64,000 nt of DNA, taken from positions 1 to 64,000 of the forward strand of contig JBHOGO010000006.1 of the NCBI GenBank assembly GCA_043421945.1, written 5' to 3'. Within the stretch, counting starts at the first letter, position 1, and every line of letters begins with the position of its first letter. The position numbers and the translations under genes were made by a program. Origin of the DNA: Thaumasiovibrio sp043421945 (lineage in GTDB: Bacteria > Pseudomonadota > Gammaproteobacteria > Enterobacterales > Vibrionaceae). This document shows, in pieces, positions 17,563-26,114 of the stretch. The notes beneath the pieces are model-generated. The model ran no database searches. It worked only from the letters and a program-made list of their open reading frames with translations, and had not been told where the DNA came from.

Positions 17563-18423
17563 ATGTCAGCACAAATAATAGATGGGAAGCTCATCTCGCA
17601 AACTGTTCGTCAAGAAGTGGCCGCAAGAGTCAAAGCACGAACTGACGCAGGTCTTCGCGCCCCCGGCTTAGCGGTGGTTTTAGTGGGGGAAGATCCAGCT
17701 TCACAAGTCTATGTGGGTAGTAAACGTCGCGCTTGTGAAGAAGTGGGGTTCATCTCCCAGTCTTATGATATGCCACACACCACTAGCGAAAGTGAACTCC
17801 TCTCACTTATCGATGAATTAAATGCTGACCCCAGCATAGACGGCATCCTCGTTCAGCTTCCCCTTCCTGCTGGCATAGATAGTACAGAAGTACTAGAGAG
17901 AATCACCCCCGAAAAAGATGTCGACGGATTCCACCCATACAATGTCGGCCGGTTATGTCAACGTATACCAAAGTTACGTTCATGTACGCCAAAGGGCATC
18001 ATCACTCTACTCGAGCGTTATAACATTCCGATGCATGGTAAACACGCCGTTGTCGTTGGCGCATCAAATATCGTTGGGCGCCCAATGACACTAGAGCTTC
18101 TTCTCGCGGGGTGCACCACAACAACCTGTCACCGTTTCACCAAAGATCTTGAAGGCCACGTCCGTCAAGCTGACCTTGTTGTTGTCGCTGTAGGCAAACC
18201 TAACTTCATCCCTGGTGAATGGATTAAGCCTGGTGCTGTTGTTATCGATGTGGGTATTAACCGCCTTGATAACGGAAAATTGGTTGGTGATGTTGAGTAT
18301 GACTTAGCGGCTCAAAATGCAGCCTATATCACCCCTGTACCTGGTGGTGTTGGCCCGATGACCGTCGCAACCTTGATCGAAAATACGCTATTAGCCTGTG
18401 AGCAATTTCATTCCAATGTGTAG
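17563..18423 (+). CDS. folD: Bifunctional methylene-THF dehydrogenase / methenyl-THF cyclohydrolase
   Basis: 286 residues, normal length. FolD interconverts 5,10-methylene-THF and 10-formyl-THF using NADP. Signatures are the catalytic-domain stretch DPASQVYVGSKRRACEEVGF with the conserved Tyr and Lys, the QLPLPAGID loop, the EKDVDGFHPYNVGRL motif, and the Rossmann NADP site VVVGASNIVGRPM. It ends with PGGVGPMTVATLIENT. ATG follows AAAAGGAAAACC. A PurR-type operator upstream ties it to purine supply. Confidence 0.98.
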   Translation: MSAQIIDGKLISQTVRQEVAARVKARTDAGLRAPGLAVVLVGEDPASQVYVGSKRRACEEVGFISQSYDMPHTTSESELLSLIDELNADPSIDGILVQLPLPAGIDSTEVLERITPEKDVDGFHPYNVGRLCQRIPKLRSCTPKGIITLLERYNIPMHGKHAVVVGASNIVGRPMTLELLLAGCTTTTCHRFTKDLEGHVRQADLVVVAVGKPNFIPGEWIKPGAVVIDVGINRLDNGKLVGDVEYDLAAQNAAYITPVPGGVGPMTVATLIENTLLACEQFHSNV

Positions 18424-18501
18424 CCTGCGTGTTGAGTGCTCTAACGCTTCACGAGCAACTAATTTTAAGCAGTAAATAGCGGCAAAAATCGTCTATATAA
18501 A

Positions 18502-18535
18502 AAAACAGCGCCATCATTGATAGCGCTGTTTTTGT
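18502..18535. terminator. Bidirectional terminator between folD and galU
   Basis: AACAGCGC and GCGCTGTT pair around a 10-12 base loop. The stem is flanked by TTTTTG on the + strand and by a long T run on the minus strand, so it can end both convergent transcripts. Confidence 0.88.
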
Positions 18536-18562
18536 TACACAAGACAATATTGACTAATGCTG

Positions 18563-19459
18563 CTATTTATTCACAACACCTTTAAGGAACTGAGCGAAAT
18601 CTTCACCCATGACCTCATGACGCAACCCATATTCAACAAATGCCTTCATATACCCAAGCTTGCTGCCACAGTCATGGCTTTTACCTGACATATGGAAAGC
18701 ATTCACTTGCTGCTGCTCCATCAACATATCAATCGCATCTGTTAACTGAATTTCATCCCCAGCACCTGGAGGTGTACGCTGTAACATGCCCCAAATATCT
18801 GCAGGTAAGATATATCGTCCTACAATGGCAAGATTAGATGGCGCATCATCAACCGCAGGCTTCTCTACAACACCTGTCATAGCAGAACTTTCACCAGGGT
18901 GTAATTCAACCCCTTCAACATTCGCCACACCGTAGTTCGACACCTCTTCAATCGGAACCGGCTCAACCATTACTTGACTGGTCTGTGTCTGATTAAACAG
19001 TTGAACCATTTTAGCCATGTTGTCGCTACGAAGGTCACTGGCCGCATCATCCAAAATCACATCAGGCAATACCACCGCAAATGGCGAATCACCAATAAGG
19101 GGTTTTGCACATAATACAGCATGCCCTAGCCCTTTAGCCTGCCCCTGACGAACATGCATAATCGTCACATCCGGCGGACAAATTGATTGAACCTCATGGA
19201 GAAGTTGACGCTTAACGCGTTTTTCTAGCGTTGCTTCTAGTTCAAACGATGTATCGAAGTGGTTCTCAATAGAGTTCTTTGAAGAGTGAGTTACCAGTAC
19301 GATCTCTTTGATACCTGCCGCCACACACTCATTGACAACGTATTGAATCAAAGGCTTATCGACGATAGGTAGCATTTCCTTAGGAATAGCCTTGGTAGCA
19401 GGCAGCATACGCGTCCCTAATCCTGCGACAGGGATAACGGCCTTTTTAACCTGAGACAT
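18563..19459 (-). CDS. galU: UTP--glucose-1-phosphate uridylyltransferase
   Basis: 298 residues from ATG 19459, which has a clear AAAAAAGGACG ribosome site. A longer frame would extend to the rfaH stop, but the first seven residues are not family-like. GalU makes UDP-glucose for LPS core, capsule and galactose use. The nucleotide-binding N-terminus is VIPVAGLGTRMLPATKAIP followed by KEMLPIVDKPLIQYVVNE, and the active-site block GLGHAVLCAK follows near residue 110. It starts 24 bases after rfaH, so the two are likely co-transcribed. Confidence 0.97.
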   Translation of the reverse strand: MSQVKKAVIPVAGLGTRMLPATKAIPKEMLPIVDKPLIQYVVNECVAAGIKEIVLVTHSSKNSIENHFDTSFELEATLEKRVKRQLLHEVQSICPPDVTIMHVRQGQAKGLGHAVLCAKPLIGDSPFAVVLPDVILDDAASDLRSDNMAKMVQLFNQTQTSQVMVEPVPIEEVSNYGVANVEGVELHPGESSAMTGVVEKPAVDDAPSNLAIVGRYILPADIWGMLQRTPPGAGDEIQLTDAIDMLMEQQQVNAFHMSGKSHDCGSKLGYMKAFVEYGLRHEVMGEDFAQFLKGVVNK

Positions 19460-19483
19460 AAAACGTCCTTTTTTAAATTTCAT

Positions 19484-19975
19484 TTATAAGAAAGAGTTGT
19501 TAGGAATACTGACTTCGATCTGCTGTCCCATCATAGTAATCAGCATAATAGAACGCTTTTCACCGTCAGGTTCTTTGTAAAGCGCATCGAATCCTTTGAA
19601 TTGACCGTCACCAATCACAAATTGGTCGCCATCTTGGGGGGCTTCGCTAAGTTGGTCACGATACTCATCGCTATCTTCATGTGCCATCATAGAGAAGATA
19701 AGCTCTTTCGATACTTCTTGAGGATAAGGCCCAAGACGTACAAAATCCGCCACGCCGCGTGTAGATCGAACCGACGTGAAAGACACTTTTTCTTTATCAA
19801 ACGAGACAAACATATAACATGGGAAAAGAGGCTCTTCTACCATCACGCGTTTACCGCGCTTCATTTTTTCTACCTGCACTTTCGGGTAGTAGCAATCCAC
19901 GCCTTGGCGATTAAGATTGATCGTCGCTCTCTCCTGCTCACTACGCTTGCAGTATAAAAGGTACCAAGGGTTCAT
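19484..19975 (-). CDS. rfaH: Transcription antiterminator RfaH
   Basis: 163 residues. RfaH is a NusG paralogue that loads at ops sites and keeps RNA polymerase and ribosomes on long surface-polysaccharide operons. The NGN domain is WYLLYCKRSEQERATINLNR through PLFPCYMFVSFD. The C-terminal KOW domain (DGDQFVIGDGQFKGFDALY) is the part that changes fold in E. coli. The downstream galU supplies UDP-glucose for the same polysaccharides. I saw no ops element in the window, so its targets are elsewhere. Confidence 0.93.
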   Translation of the reverse strand: MNPWYLLYCKRSEQERATINLNRQGVDCYYPKVQVEKMKRGKRVMVEEPLFPCYMFVSFDKEKVSFTSVRSTRGVADFVRLGPYPQEVSKELIFSMMAHEDSDEYRDQLSEAPQDGDQFVIGDGQFKGFDALYKEPDGEKRSIMLITMMGQQIEVSIPNNSFL

Positions 19976-20101
19976 TATTTGCCCATTTTTTTTCGCTAGC
20001 CAACAATTCGATTATAAGCAGACAAACGTTTAGGGCAAGGCAACAAGATATAAAAATCGTCAAGCGCCCAAAAAACACGCTTTGTGATGATGATCTGTCT
20101 T

Positions 20102-21241
20102 CTACTCACGGTGAATTCGGCTAATAGTGACACTAAACGTAGCAGAACCAAGTTCCGACAGCGATAAACGCGCACCAGAGTCTGGTAAGAAAGTACGTAA
20201 AACGGGGTTCTTTTGTGCTGATTTCCCTAACCAACTCATCGCTGCAATCGGCCGAGTACCTTCGGTTGTAATCAGGTTAGCACCAACCCCCGAAGGAATA
20301 ATTTGCATGGAGCGATCACAGGCATTAAAGATACCAAATAGGCATTTTACTGGCACCGCATACCCTGAATCCGTAATGCTATTCTCTAACACTCTTACCA
20401 GCTCAGTAATATCGTGCTTTTGTGCCATCTGTGTTCTTAAGTAGTCATTAAAAAATGCACGAATAAGAAGAGTCGTTGCCGTTCCAGCCTCTTTCGCAGA
20501 TGCCGAATCAATCAAATAAAATGCAAGTCTTCCATCCATTAACCACGTGTAATCAAGTAATACAGGTGGAACTTCTGCTGATTGTAATACTTGGTAACGA
20601 AGCTCCCAATCCCCTAATGCGGAGTGTGTCTCAGGCATCAACCCAACAAGGAGATCTCTCGCCGCAATAGGATTATCTTGCAATTCAGTAAGGTGTCGCT
20701 CGAGCTCATCGTTCTGTGCCTGCATGCCGTTGACATCAAACCAATGATGCGAAAAATCATTCTGATGACTAATAGCGTCGTCGGCATTAGATAACACAGA
20801 GCTAACCGCCGCCCCTAATGTGCGAATATCACTGAGAGGCTTCATCAGGAAATCTTTCACGCCTAATCGGAGCGCAGTAGCGACATCAGACATTTTTTCA
20901 GTACCCGATAAAACAATCACTGGCAACATCGGGTATTGCAAGCTCACTTCTTCAACAAACTCCATCCCATTCATCACTGGCATCGACAAGTCACAAAGCA
21001 AAATATCAGGGATAGACTCTCGTAGGGCGCGCAACCCTTCTAAACCATTTTCAGCTTCTTTAACACTACACCCTTCTTTTTTTAGGTACTGCACTATCAT
21101 GTTGCGAAAGATTGGGTCATCTTCAACTAACAGTACCTCTTTGCCGAGAAGCACATCGCTCTCCTTACAAATAGATGACTGACTAACGGTCGTACCAGCT
21201 TGCGTATTTTTCATGTGATTTATTGCGTACGATTGACTCAT
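20102..21241 (-). CDS. rssB: RssB-type response regulator (sigma-S proteolysis adaptor family)
   Basis: 379 residues. An N-terminal extension of about 32 residues is followed by a receiver domain (VLLVEDDPIFRN, phospho-acceptor Asp84 in LLCDLSMPVMNG, conserved Lys in KDFLMKPL). A helical linker leads to a C-terminal PP2C-like domain (DYTWLMDGRLAFYLIDSA) lacking the usual metal-binding aspartate pairs. This matches RssB, which delivers sigma-S to ClpXP. clpX and clpP are in this same window about 7 kb away. E. coli RssB is 337 residues, so the extension is extra. The identity is likely but the function is inferred. Confidence 0.82.
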   Translation of the reverse strand: MSQSYAINHMKNTQAGTTVSQSSICKESDVLLGKEVLLVEDDPIFRNMIVQYLKKEGCSVKEAENGLEGLRALRESIPDILLCDLSMPVMNGMEFVEEVSLQYPMLPVIVLSGTEKMSDVATALRLGVKDFLMKPLSDIRTLGAAVSSVLSNADDAISHQNDFSHHWFDVNGMQAQNDELERHLTELQDNPIAARDLLVGLMPETHSALGDWELRYQVLQSAEVPPVLLDYTWLMDGRLAFYLIDSASAKEAGTATTLLIRAFFNDYLRTQMAQKHDITELVRVLENSITDSGYAVPVKCLFGIFNACDRSMQIIPSGVGANLITTEGTRPIAAMSWLGKSAQKNPVLRTFLPDSGARLSLSELGSATFSVTISRIHRE

Positions 21242-21487
21242 GCTACCGCCAGATCCCTAACTAACTTGTCTAAAGCGTAGTCGCTACCCTACTGTCTGTC
21301 GCCTTTTCAAATGAACTCCACAGCCGAAGTCACATTTTAAGAAAGCCGACAAATCACTATTTGGCTCAGTATGTTACTGCATTTGATCAGCTTAATCGCC
21401 AACAATGAATAAAAGACACAAAAAAAACAGTTCGCGTTAACCATTGCTGATATACAATCGGGGTTTACCTTTTGACTATTTGACATT

Positions 21488-22366
21488 ATGAAACTGGACG
21501 ATTTAAACATCTTTCGACTTGTGGTCGAAAACGGTAGCTTTACTGCTGCCTCTCGAAAAACTCAAATTCCAGTAGCGACATTGACTCGACGTATCCAAGC
21601 TTTGGAAGAATCGCTAAATATTCGCTTGTTGAATCGCCATGCTAGAAAGCTGTCGCTAACAGAAGCGGGTAAGAAATTTTATGATGAGTGTGGCCCATTG
21701 CTCCAGCAACTCGTCAACAATGCGGAACATATTAGTGAAGAAGTACGTGGCGCTTCTGGCAAGCTACGTATTGCTGGGCCGTTCAATCTCACGAAAGCAG
21801 TGCTGCAGCCAATGCTCAATGCTTTCATGGCCGAACACCCATCCATCAATATAGAGCTCTCGATCAGTCACTCTGAACAACTAGACCCTACCGATTGGGA
21901 TCTTATTTTCCGTGTGGGTCCTCAACGAGATTCCAGCCTGATAGCGCGAAAAATAAGTTCAGTAGAAGATATTTTGGTTGCAAGCCCAGCTTACCTTTCT
22001 GCAAACCCTGAACCTACCCACGCTAACGATTTACATGCTCATAGCCTGCTAAAAGGTCTCCCCCTACTGCGCTGGCGTTTAACCAGTGATCATGGTGAAA
22101 CGGTTACAATCAGTGATCGTGGACGATTTGAAGCAACACAGCTAAATGTGGTTCGAGAAGCCTGTTGTGATGGTCTAGGCATTACCTTAATGCCACAACC
22201 GATGCTCCAAAAGTATATCGACAACGGTCAAATTGTTCGTATCCTTGACGAGTGGTCTGCAAACCCCCGTGATATTTATTTAATGTATAACCATCGAGAC
22301 CATCAACCTGAAAAGTTAAAGCTTTTCATTGAGTTCGCGAGTGACTACTTTAAGTTCGCACATTAA
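21488..22366 (+). CDS. LysR-family transcriptional regulator
   Basis: 292 residues. The winged HTH is at residues 1-60 (MKLDDLNIFRLVVENGSFTA, then IPVATLTRRIQALEESLNIRLL), and the effector domain follows from about 90 (GKLRIAGPFNLTKAVLQPML). This is the typical LTTR layout and length. It is divergent from rssB and co-directional with the Yip1-like gene beyond a terminator. No target gene is obvious. The 245-bp gap to rssB should hold both promoters. Confidence 0.92.
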   Translation: MKLDDLNIFRLVVENGSFTAASRKTQIPVATLTRRIQALEESLNIRLLNRHARKLSLTEAGKKFYDECGPLLQQLVNNAEHISEEVRGASGKLRIAGPFNLTKAVLQPMLNAFMAEHPSINIELSISHSEQLDPTDWDLIFRVGPQRDSSLIARKISSVEDILVASPAYLSANPEPTHANDLHAHSLLKGLPLLRWRLTSDHGETVTISDRGRFEATQLNVVREACCDGLGITLMPQPMLQKYIDNGQIVRILDEWSANPRDIYLMYNHRDHQPEKLKLFIEFASDYFKFAH

Positions 22367-22374
22367 TCTGCTCA

Positions 22375-22399
22375 AAAAGGGACTTTTGTCCCTTTTTCT
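22375..22399 (+). terminator. Rho-independent terminator after the LysR gene
   Basis: AAAAGGGAC and GTCCCTTTT pair around TTTT, followed by TTCTTT. It starts 8 bases after the stop codon. The rest of the gap to 22647 holds a perfect 12-bp palindrome TGTGTTAACACA at 22450-22461 and nothing else I can name. Confidence 0.88.
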
Positions 22400-22647
22400 T
22401 TACCGCTTTATTCTTGCTTACCTCGTCTAAACGTTCTAAATGTTATAGCTGTGTTAACACATTCAGAGTGCGACTTAGGAGATTGTTCGTACCTTAGGCA
22501 TAGGATAGCGCCGCTAAAGTCTGAACCGTGTTTGATTACAACTAATGCCAGCACGCTCGATTACCGAGACGTTACTCGTTACAGAAGCAGTAAACGAAGT
22601 AACGACAATGATTGGCACAACCGTTTATCATTTACATGGAGCAAGTT

Positions 22648-23247
22648 ATGTTATTAGGTCATTTAGTGGGGCTTTATACACACCCAAAACAAGAATGGCA
22701 CACGATTGATGAAAAGCACGAAGGGATTAGCGCCAGTTTGAGCCACCTTCTGATCATTGCCCTACTTCCCCCTGTTTGTGCTTATTTTTCGAGTGTCTAT
22801 ATCGGTTGGCAGATCGGTGTTGGCGACCCTATATTCTTAACCTCAGGAAGTGCTATTTATATCGCTATCGCAATGTATATTGCTTTGGTGACTGGGGTTT
22901 TTGCGCTCGGCTACTTAACCTATTGGATGAGCCGCACTTTTGGTTCCGAGCCTCAATACACACAGTGCTTTGAAGTCTCCGTTTACACTGCAACACCGTT
23001 ATTTATGGCAGCCATTGGCGCTTTTTATCCGCATATATGGTTTTTAATGATGGTCGGTCTCGTCGGGTTAACTTTTTCGATTTACCTTCTTTATACTGGC
23101 GTACCAATATTGATGCATATACCAGAAGATCGTGGGTTCATCTATGCAAGCTCAGTGGTCACATGCGGCCTAGTACTACTTGTCTCTATCATGGCAAGTT
23201 CAGTCATCCTCTGGAATGTAGGAATGGGGCCACAATTTGTCAGTTGA
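22648..23247 (+). CDS. Yip1-family inner-membrane protein (YohC-like)
   Basis: 199 residues from ATG 22648, chosen because GGAG sits 8 bases upstream. Earlier in-frame starts lack a site. It has five predicted membrane spans and the N-terminal pattern LVGLYTHPKQEWHTI common to YohC-type Yip1 proteins. Other family features are AIYIAIAMYIALVTGVFAL and the end-of-protein LLVSIMASSVILWNVG. The role in bacteria is unknown. Confidence 0.82.
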   Translation: MLLGHLVGLYTHPKQEWHTIDEKHEGISASLSHLLIIALLPPVCAYFSSVYIGWQIGVGDPIFLTSGSAIYIAIAMYIALVTGVFALGYLTYWMSRTFGSEPQYTQCFEVSVYTATPLFMAAIGAFYPHIWFLMMVGLVGLTFSIYLLYTGVPILMHIPEDRGFIYASSVVTCGLVLLVSIMASSVILWNVGMGPQFVS

Positions 23248-23298
23248 GATTGACCTCAAGATGAAAAGCCACCAGCGATAAACGGTTTATTTCACCCA

Positions 23299-23333
23299 TA
23301 AAAAAGGAGCGGCATCTAGCCACTCCTTTTTCG
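23299..23333. terminator. Bidirectional terminator between the Yip1-like gene and purF
   Basis: AAAGGAGCGGC pairs with GCCACTCCTTT around ATCTA, with one mismatch. T runs on both strands suit termination of both convergent transcripts. Confidence 0.85.
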
Positions 23334-23390
23334 TATAACTTTACCACTGAGGTATTAAGCTAAGCATAAACGTAAAGCAAATGAATACGC

Positions 23391-24908
23391 TTAAGCGCCT
23401 TCATTATGAAGCTCTAGGTTTGCTAGCTCTTGCTTCATCTCTTTCATGGTTTTTGAATCATCGTTACGTAACGAATCAAGGTAATCTAAGTACTCTTGAT
23501 CGATATCGTTTGTCACGTATTCACCATTAAACACTGATGTCTCAAATTGAGTAATATCAGGGTTACCGACTTGAACGGCTTCAACCAGATCAGGTAGATC
23601 TTGGAAAATAAGGCCATCTGCACCAATGATTTTACTGATCTCTTCAACTTCACGACCGTGAGCAATTAGCTCATTTGCGCTTGGCATATCAATACCGTAA
23701 ACATTCGGGAAGCGAATTTCAGGTGCTGCAGAAGCCATATAAACTTTATTTGCTCCAGCTTCACGTGCCATCTCGATGATCTGCTCAGACGTTGTGCCGC
23801 GAACAATCGAATCATCAACAAGCAGTACATTCTTACCTTTAAACTCAGAGCGGATAGCATTCAACTTACGGCGAACTGATTTACGACGTAATTGCTGACC
23901 CGGCATGATAAAGGTACGACCAACATAACGGTTCTTCACAAAACCTTGACGGTACGGCTTATCGAGCTCTTGTGCGATCTCAAGTGCAATATCGCACGAC
24001 GTTTCTGGAATTGGAATAACCACATCGATATCTAAATCATCCCATTCACGCTTGATTTTTGCACCTAACTTCTTACCCATTTGCAGACGAGCGCTGTAAA
24101 CAGAAATTTTGTCGATGAAAGAATCAGGACGAGCAAAGTAAACAAATTCAAAGATACATGGGTTAAGTGTTGGAGATTCCGCACACTGCTCAGTAAATAG
24201 TTCACCTTCAAAGTTAACGTAAACAGCTTCACCAGGTGCTACATCTCGAACAAAGTCAAAACCTACCGCATCGAGAGCAACAGACTCAGAGGCAACCATG
24301 TACTCGGTTTTGCCTTCTACTTCGCGCTTGCCAAGGCATAAAGGACGGATACCATAAGGGTCGCGAAACGCCATTAAACCATGACCAATCACCATCGCGA
24401 CAACCGCATACGCACCACGTACCGTTTTATGCACTTCACGAATTGCCGCAAAGATATCACTCGGTGTTAATGGGTAATTTGTTGCTTGCTCTAGCTCGTA
24501 AGCAAGTACATTAAGCAACACTTCTGAGTCAGAAGTTGTATTGACGTGACGACGTGCTTTTTCAAACAACGTATCACGAATTTCTGCTGCATTCGTTAGG
24601 TTACCGTTGTGCGCCAACGAAATACCGTAAGGGGAGTTTACATAGAACGGCTGTGCTTCTGATGCACTTGAACTACCTGCTGTAGGGTAACGTGCATGGC
24701 CAATGCCAACGTTACCTTGTAGGCGCTGCATGTGCTTAGCTTCAAAGACATCTTTCACTAGACCGTTTGCTTTACGCAGACGAAAACGATTGTTGTCTAT
24801 TGTTACGATACCAGCTGCATCTTGGCCACGATGTTGTAACACCGTCAATGCATCATAGATAGACTGATTTACTAGGGATGACCCTACGATTCCGACAATA
24901 CCACACAT
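23391..24908 (-). CDS. purF: Amidophosphoribosyltransferase
   Basis: 505 residues. PurF catalyses the first committed step of purine synthesis: PRPP plus glutamine to phosphoribosylamine. The N-terminal nucleophile is Cys2 (MCGIVGIVG, with no propeptide), followed by the glutaminase motif LQHRGQDAAGI and GNVGIGHARYPTAG. The PRPP loop is VLLVDDSIVRGTTSEQI near residue 365. It lies 37 bases after cvpA, and the pair is under a PurR-type operator. Confidence 0.98.
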   Translation of the reverse strand: MCGIVGIVGSSLVNQSIYDALTVLQHRGQDAAGIVTIDNNRFRLRKANGLVKDVFEAKHMQRLQGNVGIGHARYPTAGSSSASEAQPFYVNSPYGISLAHNGNLTNAAEIRDTLFEKARRHVNTTSDSEVLLNVLAYELEQATNYPLTPSDIFAAIREVHKTVRGAYAVVAMVIGHGLMAFRDPYGIRPLCLGKREVEGKTEYMVASESVALDAVGFDFVRDVAPGEAVYVNFEGELFTEQCAESPTLNPCIFEFVYFARPDSFIDKISVYSARLQMGKKLGAKIKREWDDLDIDVVIPIPETSCDIALEIAQELDKPYRQGFVKNRYVGRTFIMPGQQLRRKSVRRKLNAIRSEFKGKNVLLVDDSIVRGTTSEQIIEMAREAGANKVYMASAAPEIRFPNVYGIDMPSANELIAHGREVEEISKIIGADGLIFQDLPDLVEAVQVGNPDITQFETSVFNGEYVTNDIDQEYLDYLDSLRNDDSKTMKEMKQELANLELHNEGA

Positions 24909-24944
24909 GCCCTTAAGCCCTCGTCACGTAATAAAACGGCGCTG

Positions 24945-25433
24945 TCAGGCGCCGGGTAAAAAACTTGATGTCTCTTTTAGGTAAGAGAAAAACCATTCAA
25001 TAACGATGCCAAATTGAGGGATCAGCTCAGACTGTTCCCACCAATCGCTGCTCGGAAAGCTTGTAAAAGCATCCGCAGCAAACAAAAGTGCCGAAACGAT
25101 CAATACACCACGCAAGCCACCAAACACGATACCAAGTACACGATCCGTACCTGATAAGCCCGTTTTTTGTACCAGCTGCCCGATCACATAGTTCACAACA
25201 GCGCCTACGATCAGGGTTGCAATAAACAAGGCTGCAATGGCGGCGCCATTTCGTACCATCTCATCACTAATGTTAGTGAAGTAAGTGGCAAGTTGTGGAT
25301 GGAAATTGCTCGCGACAAAAAAAGCCCCAAACCATATCACCAACGACAACGCTTCTTTGACAAATCCACGCACTAAACTAACCAACGCAGAGAAGCCAAT
25401 AATTCCTAAAATGACGTAATCAATCCAAAACAT
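24945..25433 (-). CDS. cvpA: Colicin V production protein family membrane protein
   Basis: 162 residues with four predicted membrane spans, the CvpA family layout (MFWIDYVILGIIGFSALVSL, then LVIWFGAFFVASNF). In E. coli cvpA is required for colicin V production and is co-transcribed with purF, as here. Its native function remains unclear, though it affects envelope stress and bile tolerance in enteric species. Confidence 0.94.
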   Translation of the reverse strand: MFWIDYVILGIIGFSALVSLVRGFVKEALSLVIWFGAFFVASNFHPQLATYFTNISDEMVRNGAAIAALFIATLIVGAVVNYVIGQLVQKTGLSGTDRVLGIVFGGLRGVLIVSALLFAADAFTSFPSSDWWEQSELIPQFGIVIEWFFSYLKETSSFLPGA

Positions 25434-25483
25434 ATTTTGTTATCACTATTTTGTTGGCGCGTATTCTAACAGAAAAAAACACG

Positions 25484-25499
25484 ACGCAAACGTTTTCCT
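25484..25499 (-). promoter_or_regulatory. PurR-type operator upstream of cvpA-purF
   Basis: ACGCAAACGTTTTCCT is an exact match to the E. coli PurR consensus ACGCAAACGTTTTCNT. It covers the end of dedD and lies about 50 bases before the cvpA start. This implies an internal purine-regulated promoter inside the accD-folC-dedD-cvpA-purF gene string. Confidence 0.9.
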
Positions 25500-26106
25500 A
25501 AGGGTTGAGTGGATTAAATCTGACCAATCGGCCTCTTAATCCGGTAATTTCTTGTAGTGTATCAAGCTGGTTGTTTAACTTATCCTTCGAAAGGTCGGGC
25601 CCAACGAGGACACGAGCTAACTCCCCTTCCGCAGGAAGCTTGGGTAATACATGCGCTTGATACCCTGCTTCACGCAATTGTTCAACAAGACCACTGGCAT
25701 TATTAAAGTTTCGAAACACCCCCAGCTGAATGGCCCAACTGCTCTCTTGAAACTGTGGTTTCTCAGGAGTAACAGCCACTGTACTAACGACGGGGTCAGT
25801 CACTGGCGGCTCCTCGACAATAGGATCGTTCCTCTCAGCTTGCTCCTGCGATAAGGCAACTTCCTGCTGAGCATCATCAATAATGCTCACAGGCTCTGAA
25901 ATAACCTCAGGTGGCAAAGGCATAGGTTCTGGTGAAAGAACTTCTTGCTCGACATACACATCTTCATATTCAGGTTGCAGAGGAATACTCGCAAACTCTT
26001 CCTGATAATACGCTTTTTGCCCATCAAAAAGATCAGGCAAAAAGATTATCCCTATCGCAACGAGAATGATCGTCCCAACGAGGCGACTTTGAAATTTACT
26101 AGCCAC
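25498..26106 (-). CDS. dedD: DedD, SPOR-domain cell-division protein
   Basis: 202 residues. An N-terminal membrane anchor (LVGTIILVAIGIIFLPDLFDG) precedes a proline- and glutamate-rich periplasmic linker and a C-terminal SPOR domain at about 125-200 (SWAIQLGVFRNFNNASGLVEQLREAG). SPOR domains bind denuded septal peptidoglycan, and DedD promotes septal wall synthesis with FtsN. It starts 8 bases after folC, and the order folC-dedD-cvpA-purF is conserved in gammaproteobacteria. Confidence 0.95.
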   Translation of the reverse strand: MASKFQSRLVGTIILVAIGIIFLPDLFDGQKAYYQEEFASIPLQPEYEDVYVEQEVLSPEPMPLPPEVISEPVSIIDDAQQEVALSQEQAERNDPIVEEPPVTDPVVSTVAVTPEKPQFQESSWAIQLGVFRNFNNASGLVEQLREAGYQAHVLPKLPAEGELARVLVGPDLSKDKLNNQLDTLQEITGLRGRLVRFNPLNP

Positions 26107-26114
26107 GTACTCTC

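Noticed and set aside
18563..19483. Longer GalU start directly after the rfaH stop
   Set aside because: The extra seven residues (MKFKKGR then F) are not family-like, and the internal ATG has a strong AAGGACG ribosome site at good distance.
20020..20036. ACAAACGTTT near rfaH as a fourth PurR box
   Set aside because: The central CAAACGTTT is there, but the outer GC and symmetrical ends are missing and rfaH has no link to purines.
22450..22461. Perfect palindrome TGTGTTAACACA before the Yip1-like gene
   Set aside because: A 12-bp palindrome of low complexity is expected by chance in a window of this size, and no partner site or promoter was clear.
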